Of a stretch of DNA of 64,000 nucleotides, positions 51,701 to 59,700 are shown piece by piece. The notes beneath the pieces are model-generated. The model did not search any database. It was not told the origin of the DNA and saw only the letters and a program-made list of their open reading frames with translations. Position numbers and translations under genes: made by a program. The first letter of the stretch is position 1. Each line of letters opens with the position of its first letter. The stretch is from contig NZ_JBPCCU010000003.1 in NCBI RefSeq assembly GCF_050971785.1, forward strand, positions 124,001 through 188,000. Reading direction: 5' to 3'. The stretch comes from Actinomadura_E scrupuli (GTDB lineage Bacteria; Actinomycetota; Actinomycetes; Streptosporangiales; Streptosporangiaceae).

Positions 51701-53135
51701 GGTCGGGCGCCGGATCGTAGCCGGCGGTGACCTTGACGTTGACACGCTGGATGACGAAGATCGCCAGCGCCTCGAACCGGGTCTTGTCGGTGTGCTCCAT
51801 GGAGAACATCACGTTGGTCAGCGACACCTGGTCGGTCAGCTTCCAGTCGCCGATCAGCTCGATGAACCCGTCGTACGCCAGGGCGCGGCCGCCGCCGGGG
51901 ATGGTGAGCCCGAAGTCGAGCTTGCTCACCGCCAGGTCGGGTACGGGGCTCGGGTCGGCGCCGGTGAAGTGGGTGTAGACCTCCCGGAAGCCGAGCGGGC
52001 CGTCGGTCCCGCGCAGGTCCCCGCCGAACGTGCCCGTACCGAAGTCGGCGGTGAGCTGCAGGGTGCCGACCTCGCCGATGCCGACCAGGCCGTCGACCGT
52101 CCCGGACAACCGCGCGGAGGGCCCCGGAGCGTCGATCCGGAAGGTGACGTCGATCGCCTGCAGCTCGACCAGCCGCGGCACGACGGTCCAGGACTCCCGG
52201 GTCTGCAGCTTCAGGCTGATGAAGGCGACCGACAGGGCAGACGGGGTGACCAGCATGCGGACCTCGGTGAGCCGGACCGGGCTGGTGATGTCGAAGTCGA
52301 ACGGCACCGGCAGCGCGGACTGCCCGGCGAACGAGGCGACGTCCGACAGGCTCAGGTCACCCAGCTCGGAGAAGTCCGCCACGAACATCAGGCTCTCGCC
52401 CCAGCCGCGTATCTCGGTGTACAGCAGCACCTCGTGCCGGACACCGGCCACGGTGATCGGGACGGTACCGGTGATCATCATCGAGCACTGCACGGTGAAG
52501 TCGATGGCGTCGTAGTCGAAGAACGGGTCGGCGAGGATCTCGTACCGCAGGTCGGACAGGGTGAACAGGCCCAGGTTCAGGCTCGCCCCCTCCGGCCCGT
52601 AAAGCAGGATGTCGGGCACGGTGGAGGTCGGGAAGCTCAGTCCGGGAGGCCCCGACGTGGTGGTGATCTCGCCGGTGACGGCGTGCGTGACGCCGGGCAT
52701 CAGCAGGTCCAGCGGGGCCAGCGGGGTGGTGATGATCAGGGTCCCGGTGAACGTCATCGTGGCGGCGGTCGAGTCGAGCACCAGCTCCGGAGACTGGAAT
52801 CGCAGGGTGTCGAACACCGAGGTGCGCAGGTCCGGGAATGCCTTGGTGAACGTCCAGTTCGTGTCGCCCGCCGCCCGCGCGAAGACGGTGACGGCGGCCG
52901 AGACGATCGCGAACCGCATGGTCACCGTCATGCCGGTGAACGGACCTGACGCTCCGGTACCGGTCACGGTCACCCCGTCGGTCGTCTCGGTCCGGGAGGT
53001 CACCGGGTCGATGACGACATGGCCGCCGGGGAAGAAGCCGGTGAACAGCGACCCGGCACCCGGCAGGGCGTCCACGGGCACGTCCACCCGGGTGCCGGTC
53101 AGGGCCACGGCGTTGCTGAGCTCGTCGGGGGTCAT
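48777..53135 (-). CDS. DUF6603-type giant beta-rich protein (1452 aa)
   Basis: This protein overlaps the MBL gene stop by ATGA. The first 400 residues are beta-strand-rich repeats of moderate similarity. At residues about 745-925 comes the DUF6603-like stretch: GPLHIERAGLAYLHPP, ASLTVAGLTLSLDGLQVRVV, FVYAFLNYPIGGPAFFFV, then GFGYNRRLIPPSLDKLADFP. A later conserved region (residues about 1050-1200) reads TPNSYLLSRNCHLTGGFAFA and AHVGADVTFSGPNFGGRAYI. No signal peptide, helix anchor or catalytic signature is visible. Repeated beta strands suggest a large beta-solenoid or barrel scaffold. DUF6603 assignment is by remembered pattern; function is unknown to me. Confidence 0.75.
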   Translation of the reverse strand: MTPDELSNAVALTGTRVDVPVDALPGAGSLFTGFFPGGHVVIDPVTSRTETTDGVTVTGTGASGPFTGMTVTMRFAIVSAAVTVFARAAGDTNWTFTKAFPDLRTSVFDTLRFQSPELVLDSTAATMTFTGTLIITTPLAPLDLLMPGVTHAVTGEITTTSGPPGLSFPTSTVPDILLYGPEGASLNLGLFTLSDLRYEILADPFFDYDAIDFTVQCSMMITGTVPITVAGVRHEVLLYTEIRGWGESLMFVADFSELGDLSLSDVASFAGQSALPVPFDFDITSPVRLTEVRMLVTPSALSVAFISLKLQTRESWTVVPRLVELQAIDVTFRIDAPGPSARLSGTVDGLVGIGEVGTLQLTADFGTGTFGGDLRGTDGPLGFREVYTHFTGADPSPVPDLAVSKLDFGLTIPGGGRALAYDGFIELIGDWKLTDQVSLTNVMFSMEHTDKTRFEALAIFVIQRVNVKVTAGYDPAPDRQWEFSGATGPGQQIAIGSLLQTLAARFGSITLPAPIARLVIENLGIEISTGAKRLFVTGEALFPIDTVQADLTVAIDTARRALAASLTVTVPTPRGPFTPRFDVRFARQQDATLFAATYSRPATDPVPRLKDLVGALLPSAAGYVPDGLAVDLRAAFLAVDGSTYVFGADLALTVDLSRLPVAGAHLKLGEMGFDPLRMVAVSALLPTAKVKAVNDVLPTTIAKLPERDLTAGFVVDGRLKLGSLEQPLVLPVSEGTPPAPTASPGTQTADNTLWYKVQRTFGPLHIERAGLAYLHPPGQEAVLAVLLDASLTVAGLTLSLDGLQVRVVVSDPGTVPSFGLNGLGVSYTSGPVEISGSFLKSSVSFNGVSYPAYSGQAVLRAKQLTIGAIGSYIQLPQGPSLFVYAFLNYPIGGPAFFFVRGLAAGFGYNRRLIPPSLDKLADFPLVADALGRPSPDSLAGKLQRLQEALPPSPGDFFLMAGIRFTSFQMIESFLLLAVSFGHRFEMNLLGLSTLVLPAAGAGAAGVTPIAEVQLALRATLVPDDGVFSITAQLTPNSYLLSRNCHLTGGFAFAGWFSGEHAGDFVLTVGGYHPRFTRPGHYPVVPRLGLNWQVTPKLQVSGGAYYALTPSALMAGGNLSATYRDDSLRAWFNASMDFLIAWQPYQYEAAVHILVGASYTFSFFGTHTITAHVGADVTFSGPNFGGRAYIDLSIISFTISFGTGGSGKPQPIPWSRFRDTLLPAREQITTVALRGGSLVPGTGEDLGVVEPHGLALVTDSVVPSTSAERGPATGGTALPRGRTAGSFGISPLGLASASATHRIEITNGGRRMDHLFGYEPVGKKLPYALWGGELETSVRHPQLVGDLLTGYTVRPLPPTEPAAAATLPGAALSSLTPLFTERNAFAWAAAQPYVPSGTDEATRAGAITGGLADGGLAATRAALRDAVLPDAEIDLTGVTAGLFHEIPQVAEHG

Positions 53136-54391
53136 CCGGCCGGCCTCGTGTAGTAGATCGTGTCCCGCGAGCCGGTGCTGAAGACCGGGTATTCGCTGAA
53201 CACGCTCCCCGCGACGTAGCTGCCCATCGCCGCGGGTGACCAGTAGAACGTCTCGTGCGAGTCGATCGTGGGACGCCCGGCCGTTTCGAGCAGGTCGACG
53301 TAGCGGGAGACGACCGCCTCGCTGGGCAGGTGGTCCTTAGGGATCTTCCAGCCGGCGCTCATCACCACCATCTCGGGATTGACCTTCTTCATGAAGACAA
53401 CCGAGGACGAGGTGTTGATGCTGCCGTGGTGCCCTGCCTGCGCGACGGTCATGTTCCCGATCCGGTTGGCGGCGCCGGTGTTGAGCAGGAACTGCTCGGT
53501 GTTGACGGTCGCGTCGCCGACCATCAGGATCTTGGCGCCGTTGGCCTCGACCAGGGTGACGATGCTGCCCCGGTTCTTGGGATTGCTGGCGTCCGCCGTG
53601 TAGGAGTGGACGACGCCGGCGGCCAGGATCGTCACCGTGCAGACGCTCTTCCCGCCGTCGACCTCGTCGATGATCCTGATACCGCCCATCGCGTCCAGCC
53701 GGTCGATGGTCTGGCCGGCGCCGGCGAGCGGGACGTCCGTTTTGTTGATCTGTGACACGCCGGGTGCCGCGTGGGCGGCGTCGTTGTTGAGCACGACCTC
53801 CTTGGCGCTGCCCCCCTTGGAGAGATGGCTCTTGATGAAGGAGCTGGTGGCCCCTTCGGAGTAGTCGTTGACACTGCCGCTGTAGTACCAATTGTCGATC
53901 TTGACGGTGTCGGGCAGCACCGCGGTGAGCTTGTTGTAGTGATCGACGTCTCCGTGCGTGGTGATGAGCACGTCGATGACGTCGTGGTCCTTCATGAACT
54001 TCGGGCCGTTGAGGATCGCCTTCAACCTGCTGGTGAACTGGGTGTCGGTCTCCTTTGGCTCGGGCCTGGCCCCCTCCTTCGGCTTCGCGCCGCAGTCGAA
54101 GAGCAGCACCCGCCCCCGCGGGGTGGACATCACGGTGCAGTCGCCCTGCCCGACCCGGATGAAGGCGACGTGCAACTGGCCGTCGCCCCGGTTGCCCGCC
54201 ACGGGCTTGGGCCGGTCGCTCAGGTCCTTGGCCCGTTTGGCGGCCAGCGCCTCCTGCTCCGCGAGTATCGCCGCGGCCGCCGCCTCCGCCTCGCGCTGTC
54301 GGCCGGGCGCGCTCTGGGCCCGGGTCTTCGGCCTCTTCGGGGCGGGGGCAGCCGGCTCCTCGCGCTCTCTCTTGCCTGGTGTGTCCGGCAT
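53132..54391 (-). CDS. ComEC-like metallo-beta-lactamase-fold protein with charged N-terminus
   Basis: The 419 residues begin with a basic/Pro segment (KREREEPAAPAPKRPKTRAQ) and an Ala-rich coiled coil (EAEAAAAAILAEQEALAAKR). The MBL domain starts at about residue 73: FIRVGQGDCTVMSTP, VLLFDCG, then TTHGDVDHYN with His146/Asp148/Asp150/His151 as metal ligands. ILMVGDATVNTE follows with a metal Asp, and QAGHHGSINTSSS carries the later His. This is the class of the ComEC C-terminal domain, usually hydrolytic on nucleotides or phosphodiesters. No ComEC membrane domain or signal peptide is present. It is the only recognisable enzyme in the operon. Confidence 0.87.
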   Translation of the reverse strand: MPDTPGKREREEPAAPAPKRPKTRAQSAPGRQREAEAAAAAILAEQEALAAKRAKDLSDRPKPVAGNRGDGQLHVAFIRVGQGDCTVMSTPRGRVLLFDCGAKPKEGARPEPKETDTQFTSRLKAILNGPKFMKDHDVIDVLITTHGDVDHYNKLTAVLPDTVKIDNWYYSGSVNDYSEGATSSFIKSHLSKGGSAKEVVLNNDAAHAAPGVSQINKTDVPLAGAGQTIDRLDAMGGIRIIDEVDGGKSVCTVTILAAGVVHSYTADASNPKNRGSIVTLVEANGAKILMVGDATVNTEQFLLNTGAANRIGNMTVAQAGHHGSINTSSSVVFMKKVNPEMVVMSAGWKIPKDHLPSEAVVSRYVDLLETAGRPTIDSHETFYWSPAAMGSYVAGSVFSEYPVFSTGSRDTIYYTRPAG

Positions 54392-54399
54392 GGGTCACC

Positions 54400-56535
54400 T
54401 CACCCCGGGTAGGAGATCTGCCAGCGTCCCTGGTTCACCCGGGCGCCCTTGGTGCGCCAGGTGAACACGTACCGCCGGTCGTTGTCGAAGGGGGAGTAGT
54501 CGGCGGCGTAGGCGTACTCGTTCTGGGCGACGTTCCACAGGTCGAACTGCAGTTGCCCGGCCGCCAGCCGCTTGAGGATGGTCAGTTCCTGGGCGCCGAT
54601 GGTCACCCCGCCGACGGACAGGCCGTCGAGATGGGCCGTGCCCGCGAAGATGTCGATGGCGGTGTCGCTCGCCAGATCACCGGTCTTGAACATCAGGCCC
54701 TCCGGGCGCCCCTCGATCCGGTGCCAGAAGACGGAGGAGTGGTGGAATCGCAGGCTCGGATAGCAGGGGGTGGCGTTGCCCGGCGTGGTGCCGGGCGGGC
54801 TGTTCTGGTAAAGCTCCAGGAACAGCAGCCGGCCGCCGGTGCCGGACGGCTCGCGACGCAGTTGCAGGTGGGCCGAGTCCGCGCCGACCGTCAACCGGGC
54901 GCCGGTGGTGGCGGTGCCGATGCCCACGTTCTGTCCGGAGAACAGCAGCGGCGCCTTCTCCGCGAGCAGGGTGACCGATCCGTCCTGGTAGCCGGGGATG
55001 TTGCGGTAGCCGATCACGATCGCCGACTGGCCCAGCGAGGCCAGCGCGACGACCTCCGACAGGGTCACCACGATCGACCCGCCGGGGGCGAACGAGGTCT
55101 CCTGCCGCGGGGTGAGCGTCCACACCACCCGCTGGCCGAGCCGCTCGGAGGTGATCGACCAGTCCGCACCGACCTTGTCGGCCTGCAGCCCGCCGAGCAC
55201 CGCCCGTGCCGCGTGCCCGGCGTCCACCAGCGCCCATTCGTGTGTCTCGCCCGCCTGCTGTACGTCGATGGAGACGGTGAAGGAGGCCCCCCGGAAGGGC
55301 AGCGCGGTGTCGCGAGAGACGTTGGCCAGGCGGATCCGCAGCGTGCTGGCGGTGACCCCGTCACTGATCACCCGGTTGCCGCCGACGAAGCCCACCGCGA
55401 GCGGGATGGCGCGCAGCCCGCGGTGGTTGACGATGTCGAGGAACTGGATCCGGGTGCCGGTCAGCTCGTCCCGCTCCCCGGAGTAGGCGGTCCGCTGGTA
55501 GGTCAGCTCGACCCGGGTGCCGCGGCTGCCGTCCGCCCCGTCGGCGTTCAGGCCCTGCAGATGCAGGTCCTGGGACTCACCGCGGCGGAGCACCGGAGGG
55601 GCGTCCCCCTTGAGGTAGAGCACGGTCTCGCCGCTCGCCGGATCGGTGCCGCGCAGCAGCGACCAGCCCGGATCGGTGATGCGGGGTTCGGGGACGGCGG
55701 CGAGCGTCCCGGCCCGCAGGTGCAGCGCGTAGTGGTGGTTGCCGGCCGAGGGCTCGCCGGGCAGCGGCTGCGGGGTGATGTCCTGCCGGGAGGTGTTGAG
55801 GATCCGCAGCGTCATCGGCTGCCCGGCGGGCGAGTCGTCGATGTACAGGACCGACTGCTGGTCCTGGTTGGTCAGGGTGAAATCGATCGGATGGGACCGG
55901 ACGAAGGCGGCCAGCGCCGCCTCGTCGTCGGCCATGTCGCGCTTGATCTCCAGGTCGCTGAGCGCCCCGTCGTAGACCCGTACATGTGCCAGCAGCCCCG
56001 CGTAGAAGGCGGTGCGCCCGTCGGTGCCGACCAGCAGCGCGGCCTGCGCGGCGACCCGGTCACCGGTGAAGGTGTACTCGGCCGCCGGTATGCCGTCGAC
56101 GAGGATCCGTGCGGTCCGCCCGTCGTTGGTGACCGCGACGTACCGCCAGGCGTCCGCGCCGACCGCCCCGGCGGCGGTGGCATGGCCGTCGTCGGCGCGG
56201 TCGGTGGTGGCGAAGCGGTGCTGTACGGATCCGTCCGCGCCGAGGATGACCCGGAAGTCGCCGGGGGGCTTGCCGATGACGTCCGCACGGGTGCCCGGAT
56301 CCGGTTTGACCCATGCCTCCACGGTGTAGGTGGTGAGCCGCAGCGGCGGGGTGTCGGCGACGGTGACCCCGTCGGCGGACCCGCCGAACCGCAGCACGCT
56401 GCCGAACCGCTCGTCGGGCTGGTTCTTCGGATCGCCGATGACCAGCCCGTTGAGATGGTTGCCGGAGGTGTCCACGGCCCGGCTCTCCGGGGTGAGCGCG
56501 TCCAGATGCCAGTGCAGGACCAGGTTCGCGCTCAC
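54400..56535 (-). CDS. LamG-domain protein with tail-fibre-like NVGIGT segment (711 aa)
   Basis: The GTG start overlaps the 69-aa gene stop (GTGA). Residues about 5-200 are a LamG/concanavalin-like jelly roll: LHWHLDALTPESRAVDTSGN, LRFGGSADGVTVADTP, YTVEAWVKPDPGTRADVIG, HVRVYDGALSDLEIKRDM. Residues about 230-520 are beta-rich. At about residue 530 is SGQNVGIGTATTGARLTVG, the NVGIGTxxPxxxLxV motif found in phage tail fibres and other long beta fibres that end in trimerising domains. The C-terminus is AGQLQFDLWNVAQNEYAYAA. It should be an elongated ligand-binding fibre. No signal peptide or autocleavage signature was found. Confidence 0.8.
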   Translation of the reverse strand: MSANLVLHWHLDALTPESRAVDTSGNHLNGLVIGDPKNQPDERFGSVLRFGGSADGVTVADTPPLRLTTYTVEAWVKPDPGTRADVIGKPPGDFRVILGADGSVQHRFATTDRADDGHATAAGAVGADAWRYVAVTNDGRTARILVDGIPAAEYTFTGDRVAAQAALLVGTDGRTAFYAGLLAHVRVYDGALSDLEIKRDMADDEAALAAFVRSHPIDFTLTNQDQQSVLYIDDSPAGQPMTLRILNTSRQDITPQPLPGEPSAGNHHYALHLRAGTLAAVPEPRITDPGWSLLRGTDPASGETVLYLKGDAPPVLRRGESQDLHLQGLNADGADGSRGTRVELTYQRTAYSGERDELTGTRIQFLDIVNHRGLRAIPLAVGFVGGNRVISDGVTASTLRIRLANVSRDTALPFRGASFTVSIDVQQAGETHEWALVDAGHAARAVLGGLQADKVGADWSITSERLGQRVVWTLTPRQETSFAPGGSIVVTLSEVVALASLGQSAIVIGYRNIPGYQDGSVTLLAEKAPLLFSGQNVGIGTATTGARLTVGADSAHLQLRREPSGTGGRLLFLELYQNSPPGTTPGNATPCYPSLRFHHSSVFWHRIEGRPEGLMFKTGDLASDTAIDIFAGTAHLDGLSVGGVTIGAQELTILKRLAAGQLQFDLWNVAQNEYAYAADYSPFDNDRRYVFTWRTKGARVNQGRWQISYPG

Positions 56536-56741
56536 CGCGCGCTCCCCTCCGCCGGCACGGCCTGAACCCCGGCCTGGCCGCCGTTCGGGTCACCGGCCTG
56601 GCCACCGTTCCGGCCGGCGGCCTGGGCCTCCGCTTGTTGGTGGATCTTGTTGATCAGCTCGTAGACGCGGGCGTAGGGCAGCGCACCGAGGGCCTCCAGG
56701 ACGAGGTTGGTCTCGGGAATGGTCAGTTCCAGAGTGATCAT
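56532..56741 (-). CDS. Small protein (69 aa) embedded between two overlaps
   Basis: The ATG overlaps the 1177-aa gene stop by 4 bp, and the stop overlaps the LamG gene start. The first 40 residues, MITLELTIPETNLVLEALGA and LPYARVYELINKIHQQAEAQ, form a beta strand plus two amphipathic helices. The last 25 residues are Gly/Gln/Ala/Asn repeats (GGQAGDPNGGQAG). Small proteins with this start occur in phage and phage-like loci, often unannotated. Two overlaps and conserved-looking codon use argue that it is real. An adaptor role for its larger neighbours is possible. Confidence 0.72.
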   Translation of the reverse strand: MITLELTIPETNLVLEALGALPYARVYELINKIHQQAEAQAAGRNGGQAGDPNGGQAGVQAVPAEGSAR

Positions 56742-59700
56742 CCGTTTCCTTGCTCAGGGGCCGGGCGGAGGGTGGACCAGCCTTCCCGAAGGGTCGGCCG
56801 GACGGGGATACGGGCGTCGGGTTGTGGCGGCTCCGCCTGCTCCAGCCAGCCGGTCCGGGTCGCCTCCTGCCAGGACCAGGTGAAGCCGGGCTCGTTCGGC
56901 AGCGGCAGTGCGACGTGGTCGGCGTCGGTCAGCACGGGTGCGGTGAAGAATCCGACCGCCATGCCGCGCAGCGCGTCCCGGAACAGTTCGGCGGGGATGC
57001 GCAGCGACCGGCAGGGCAGGACGCCGCTGGTCGCGTGGACCTCGCCGCGCGGATCGACCAGCATGGTCAGGAACTGCGGCGGCAGGTCGATGGCCTGCAT
57101 GATGGGGTCGCGCGCGCCCTGCACGCTGTGGAAGGTCGGTCCGAGTCGTTGCGCGGAATCTTCCACCCAGAAGCCGAGCACTGCGTCGTTGAGCTGCTCG
57201 TGCTCCCCGATCCTGATCGGGAAGCGCACCAGCGGGAAGCGGTTGGTCTCCCGGCTGGCCCGGCGCATGTCCTGGCGGAACACGTTCCAGTCCTGGTGCA
57301 CGGCCGGCCAGCCCATGAGCTCCAGTGTCAGCTCGGCACGCACCACCGCGATCGGCCGTCCCATCAGGACCGCCCGGCCGCGGTGCTGGGCGTAGTCCTC
57401 CGGCTCGATCGCCTGCAGCGCGTCGTCCAGGTCGCCGAGCAGGGTACCGAGCGCCGTGGGGCCGTCGTCGCGCAGCCGCTGCACCACAGCACGCAGATGC
57501 CGGTTGGCGATGGCCTCGACCGGAGTGGCCGGAGCGCCCGGCGGCTCGCGCCACTGCGCCGTACCGGGCCCGTCCAGGTCGGCGAGGGCGTACAGGGCGC
57601 CCACCGCCGAACCGTCGGCCGCGTACACCGCCAGGCTGTCGTCCAGATTGTTGGGCACCAGCCAGCCGCAGATCGGAGAGGTATCCGGCAGCCCGTTCAT
57701 CTGCTGGACGTCGTGCTCGGCGTCCAGCCAGGTGAACGAGAGCCGGGCGGGCTGGGCGAGCCGGGGCGGCATGGCCACCCAGTCGGGGTGGCCGGGCACG
57801 CGCAGCTGGGTGGTGGTGTGGATCCGGTCCACGTTCACGTCCAGCGTGCTGCCGAAGCTGTCCACGATGCGCAGCCGTAGTAGCCGCAGCGCGCCCGCCC
57901 GGATGGGGTTGAAGTCGCTCAGCGGCTGCGGTGCGTGCCGGCTCTGCCCGTCCACCGCCGCCGCGACCCGCGCGGCGAACTCCTGGTAGGAGGGGAAGCC
58001 GAGCGGGTCGGCGACCGGGAGCTGCCGGGTGAGCTTGCGCATCAGCAGCGCCTCGTTGAACCCGCCGAGGACGCAGGACAGGTTGCTGTCCTCGTGCACG
58101 ACCAGATGCCGGTAGATCTGGATCAGCAGGGTGAGCCGCTGGTCCTGGCCGTGCGCGGTGAACCAGTCCAGGACCGCGGTGGGGTCGGCCAGAAAGTCGT
58201 CCCCGCTCACCGTCGGCTGGACGGCGAGGTTGTAGAGCGGCAGCACGGTGCCCTGCAGGTAGCGCAGCACCCGGGCGGACAGCACCGGACGGGCGCCGGG
58301 CGACAGGATGGAGGTGCCCGTGTAGACGTTGGCCGCCTTGTACGGGACGTTGCGGACCGGCTGCAGCTCCACGGCCCGGTCGGGCAGCACGTAGTTACGG
58401 GTGATGAAGTCGTCGTGGTAGTGCCGGTCGCCCGGGTCGAGGTTGTTGCCGGAGGTGGTGGGGAAGAACTCGACCTCCCACTGCAGCAGCACCGGATGCC
58501 AGGGCGGGTGCTGCCAGGTGCCGATCGCGAAGCCCGGCGCCCGCAGCGCGCCGATCGCGGCCGCCGCCTCGGCGCGCAGCGCCCGCACCTGCTCGGCGGT
58601 GCTCAGATCCGGGTGGTCGGCCGCGGTGACCGCGCACTCCAGCAGCCCGGACGGGTGCAGCGCGCCGTCCTGGCCGTACCGGTCGCTGGGGGTGGCGGCG
58701 GTGCCGGTGAGCAGCACCACCGGTTCGTTGGGGAGCTGGTACGGCGGCGCCGGGACCTCCTGCAGCACGTACCTGGCACGGGCCGTGGCGGCGGTGACGT
58801 TGAGGGCGGCCAGCGAGGTGTCCACGCCGGCGCGGGCGCCCGCCAGCTCCTGCTCGCCCGACCGCGCGATCTCCTCGCCCAGGTAGTCGATCTTGCGTTC
58901 CAGGAAGAACCGCACCTCGTCCTGGTCCGGGTACGAGTCCAGGCGCGAGTCGGACGGGTAGGCACAGAGCTGGTACTTGTACCAGTCGGCGAAGAGCTGC
59001 TCGCGCAGCGCGGTCACGCCCTGGCGGGCACGGTCCAGGTCGGTCTGCGCCCTGTTCAGCAGGTTGAGCCGGTCGCTCAGCTCGTGCGGCACCGTAAGCC
59101 GCTCGCGCGACTGCCGCTGCTCGGCGGTGACGTCGCCGGACTCGTCCTGCCGCCGCAGCGTCCACAGTGTCCCGGACGGCACTTCGTGGAAGGTGTTGGT
59201 GTGCCGCGCCTCCAGCAGCGCGGCACCCAGGTCCAGCGGTTTGGTCTCCAGCTCGTCGGCGAAGGCCAGCGCCTCCAGCAGATCCTCCACCGCGTCGGCC
59301 TGCACGGCGGGCATTCCAGGTGTTTCAGGCATCTCGGGCAGGACGGTGCCGAGATGGGCCGCCAGTGCCTCGGTCGCGGTGTTGCCGACGCACACCCCGG
59401 TCTCGGCGTCCGGGCCGACCAGCAACGGGTTCCGTACGGCCCTGCCCCCTGTGCCTGCGATGGACTTGGTGTCCACGGTGAAGGTCAGTTGCGCATAGCA
59501 CGCCATCCGGTACGGCGCGGCGCCACCCAAGCCGCCGTCCATGGTGTCGTCCGGGGAGACGGTCCAGCCGAGGCGGGTCCGGTAGGCCTCGCGCCAGGCC
59601 GGATCGTCGCCGAGCCCGGCCACGGCGTCCTGCCGCGGGTCGTCGTACCAGCCCACCACCTCGTAGCGCAGACCCCTTGGCGGGTTGCCCGGGTAGCCGG

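Noticed and set aside
50811..52949. 712-residue plus-strand reading opposite the DUF6603 gene
   Set aside because: Composition is Arg/Gly/Gln-rich without domains; minus-strand frame has ordered beta-rich motifs and operon overlaps.
54379..56565. 728-residue plus-strand reading opposite the LamG gene
   Set aside because: It is a GC-rich shadow frame (many Arg/Gly/Val/Pro), lacks family motifs, and the minus strand has LamG and NVGIGT signatures with coupled starts.
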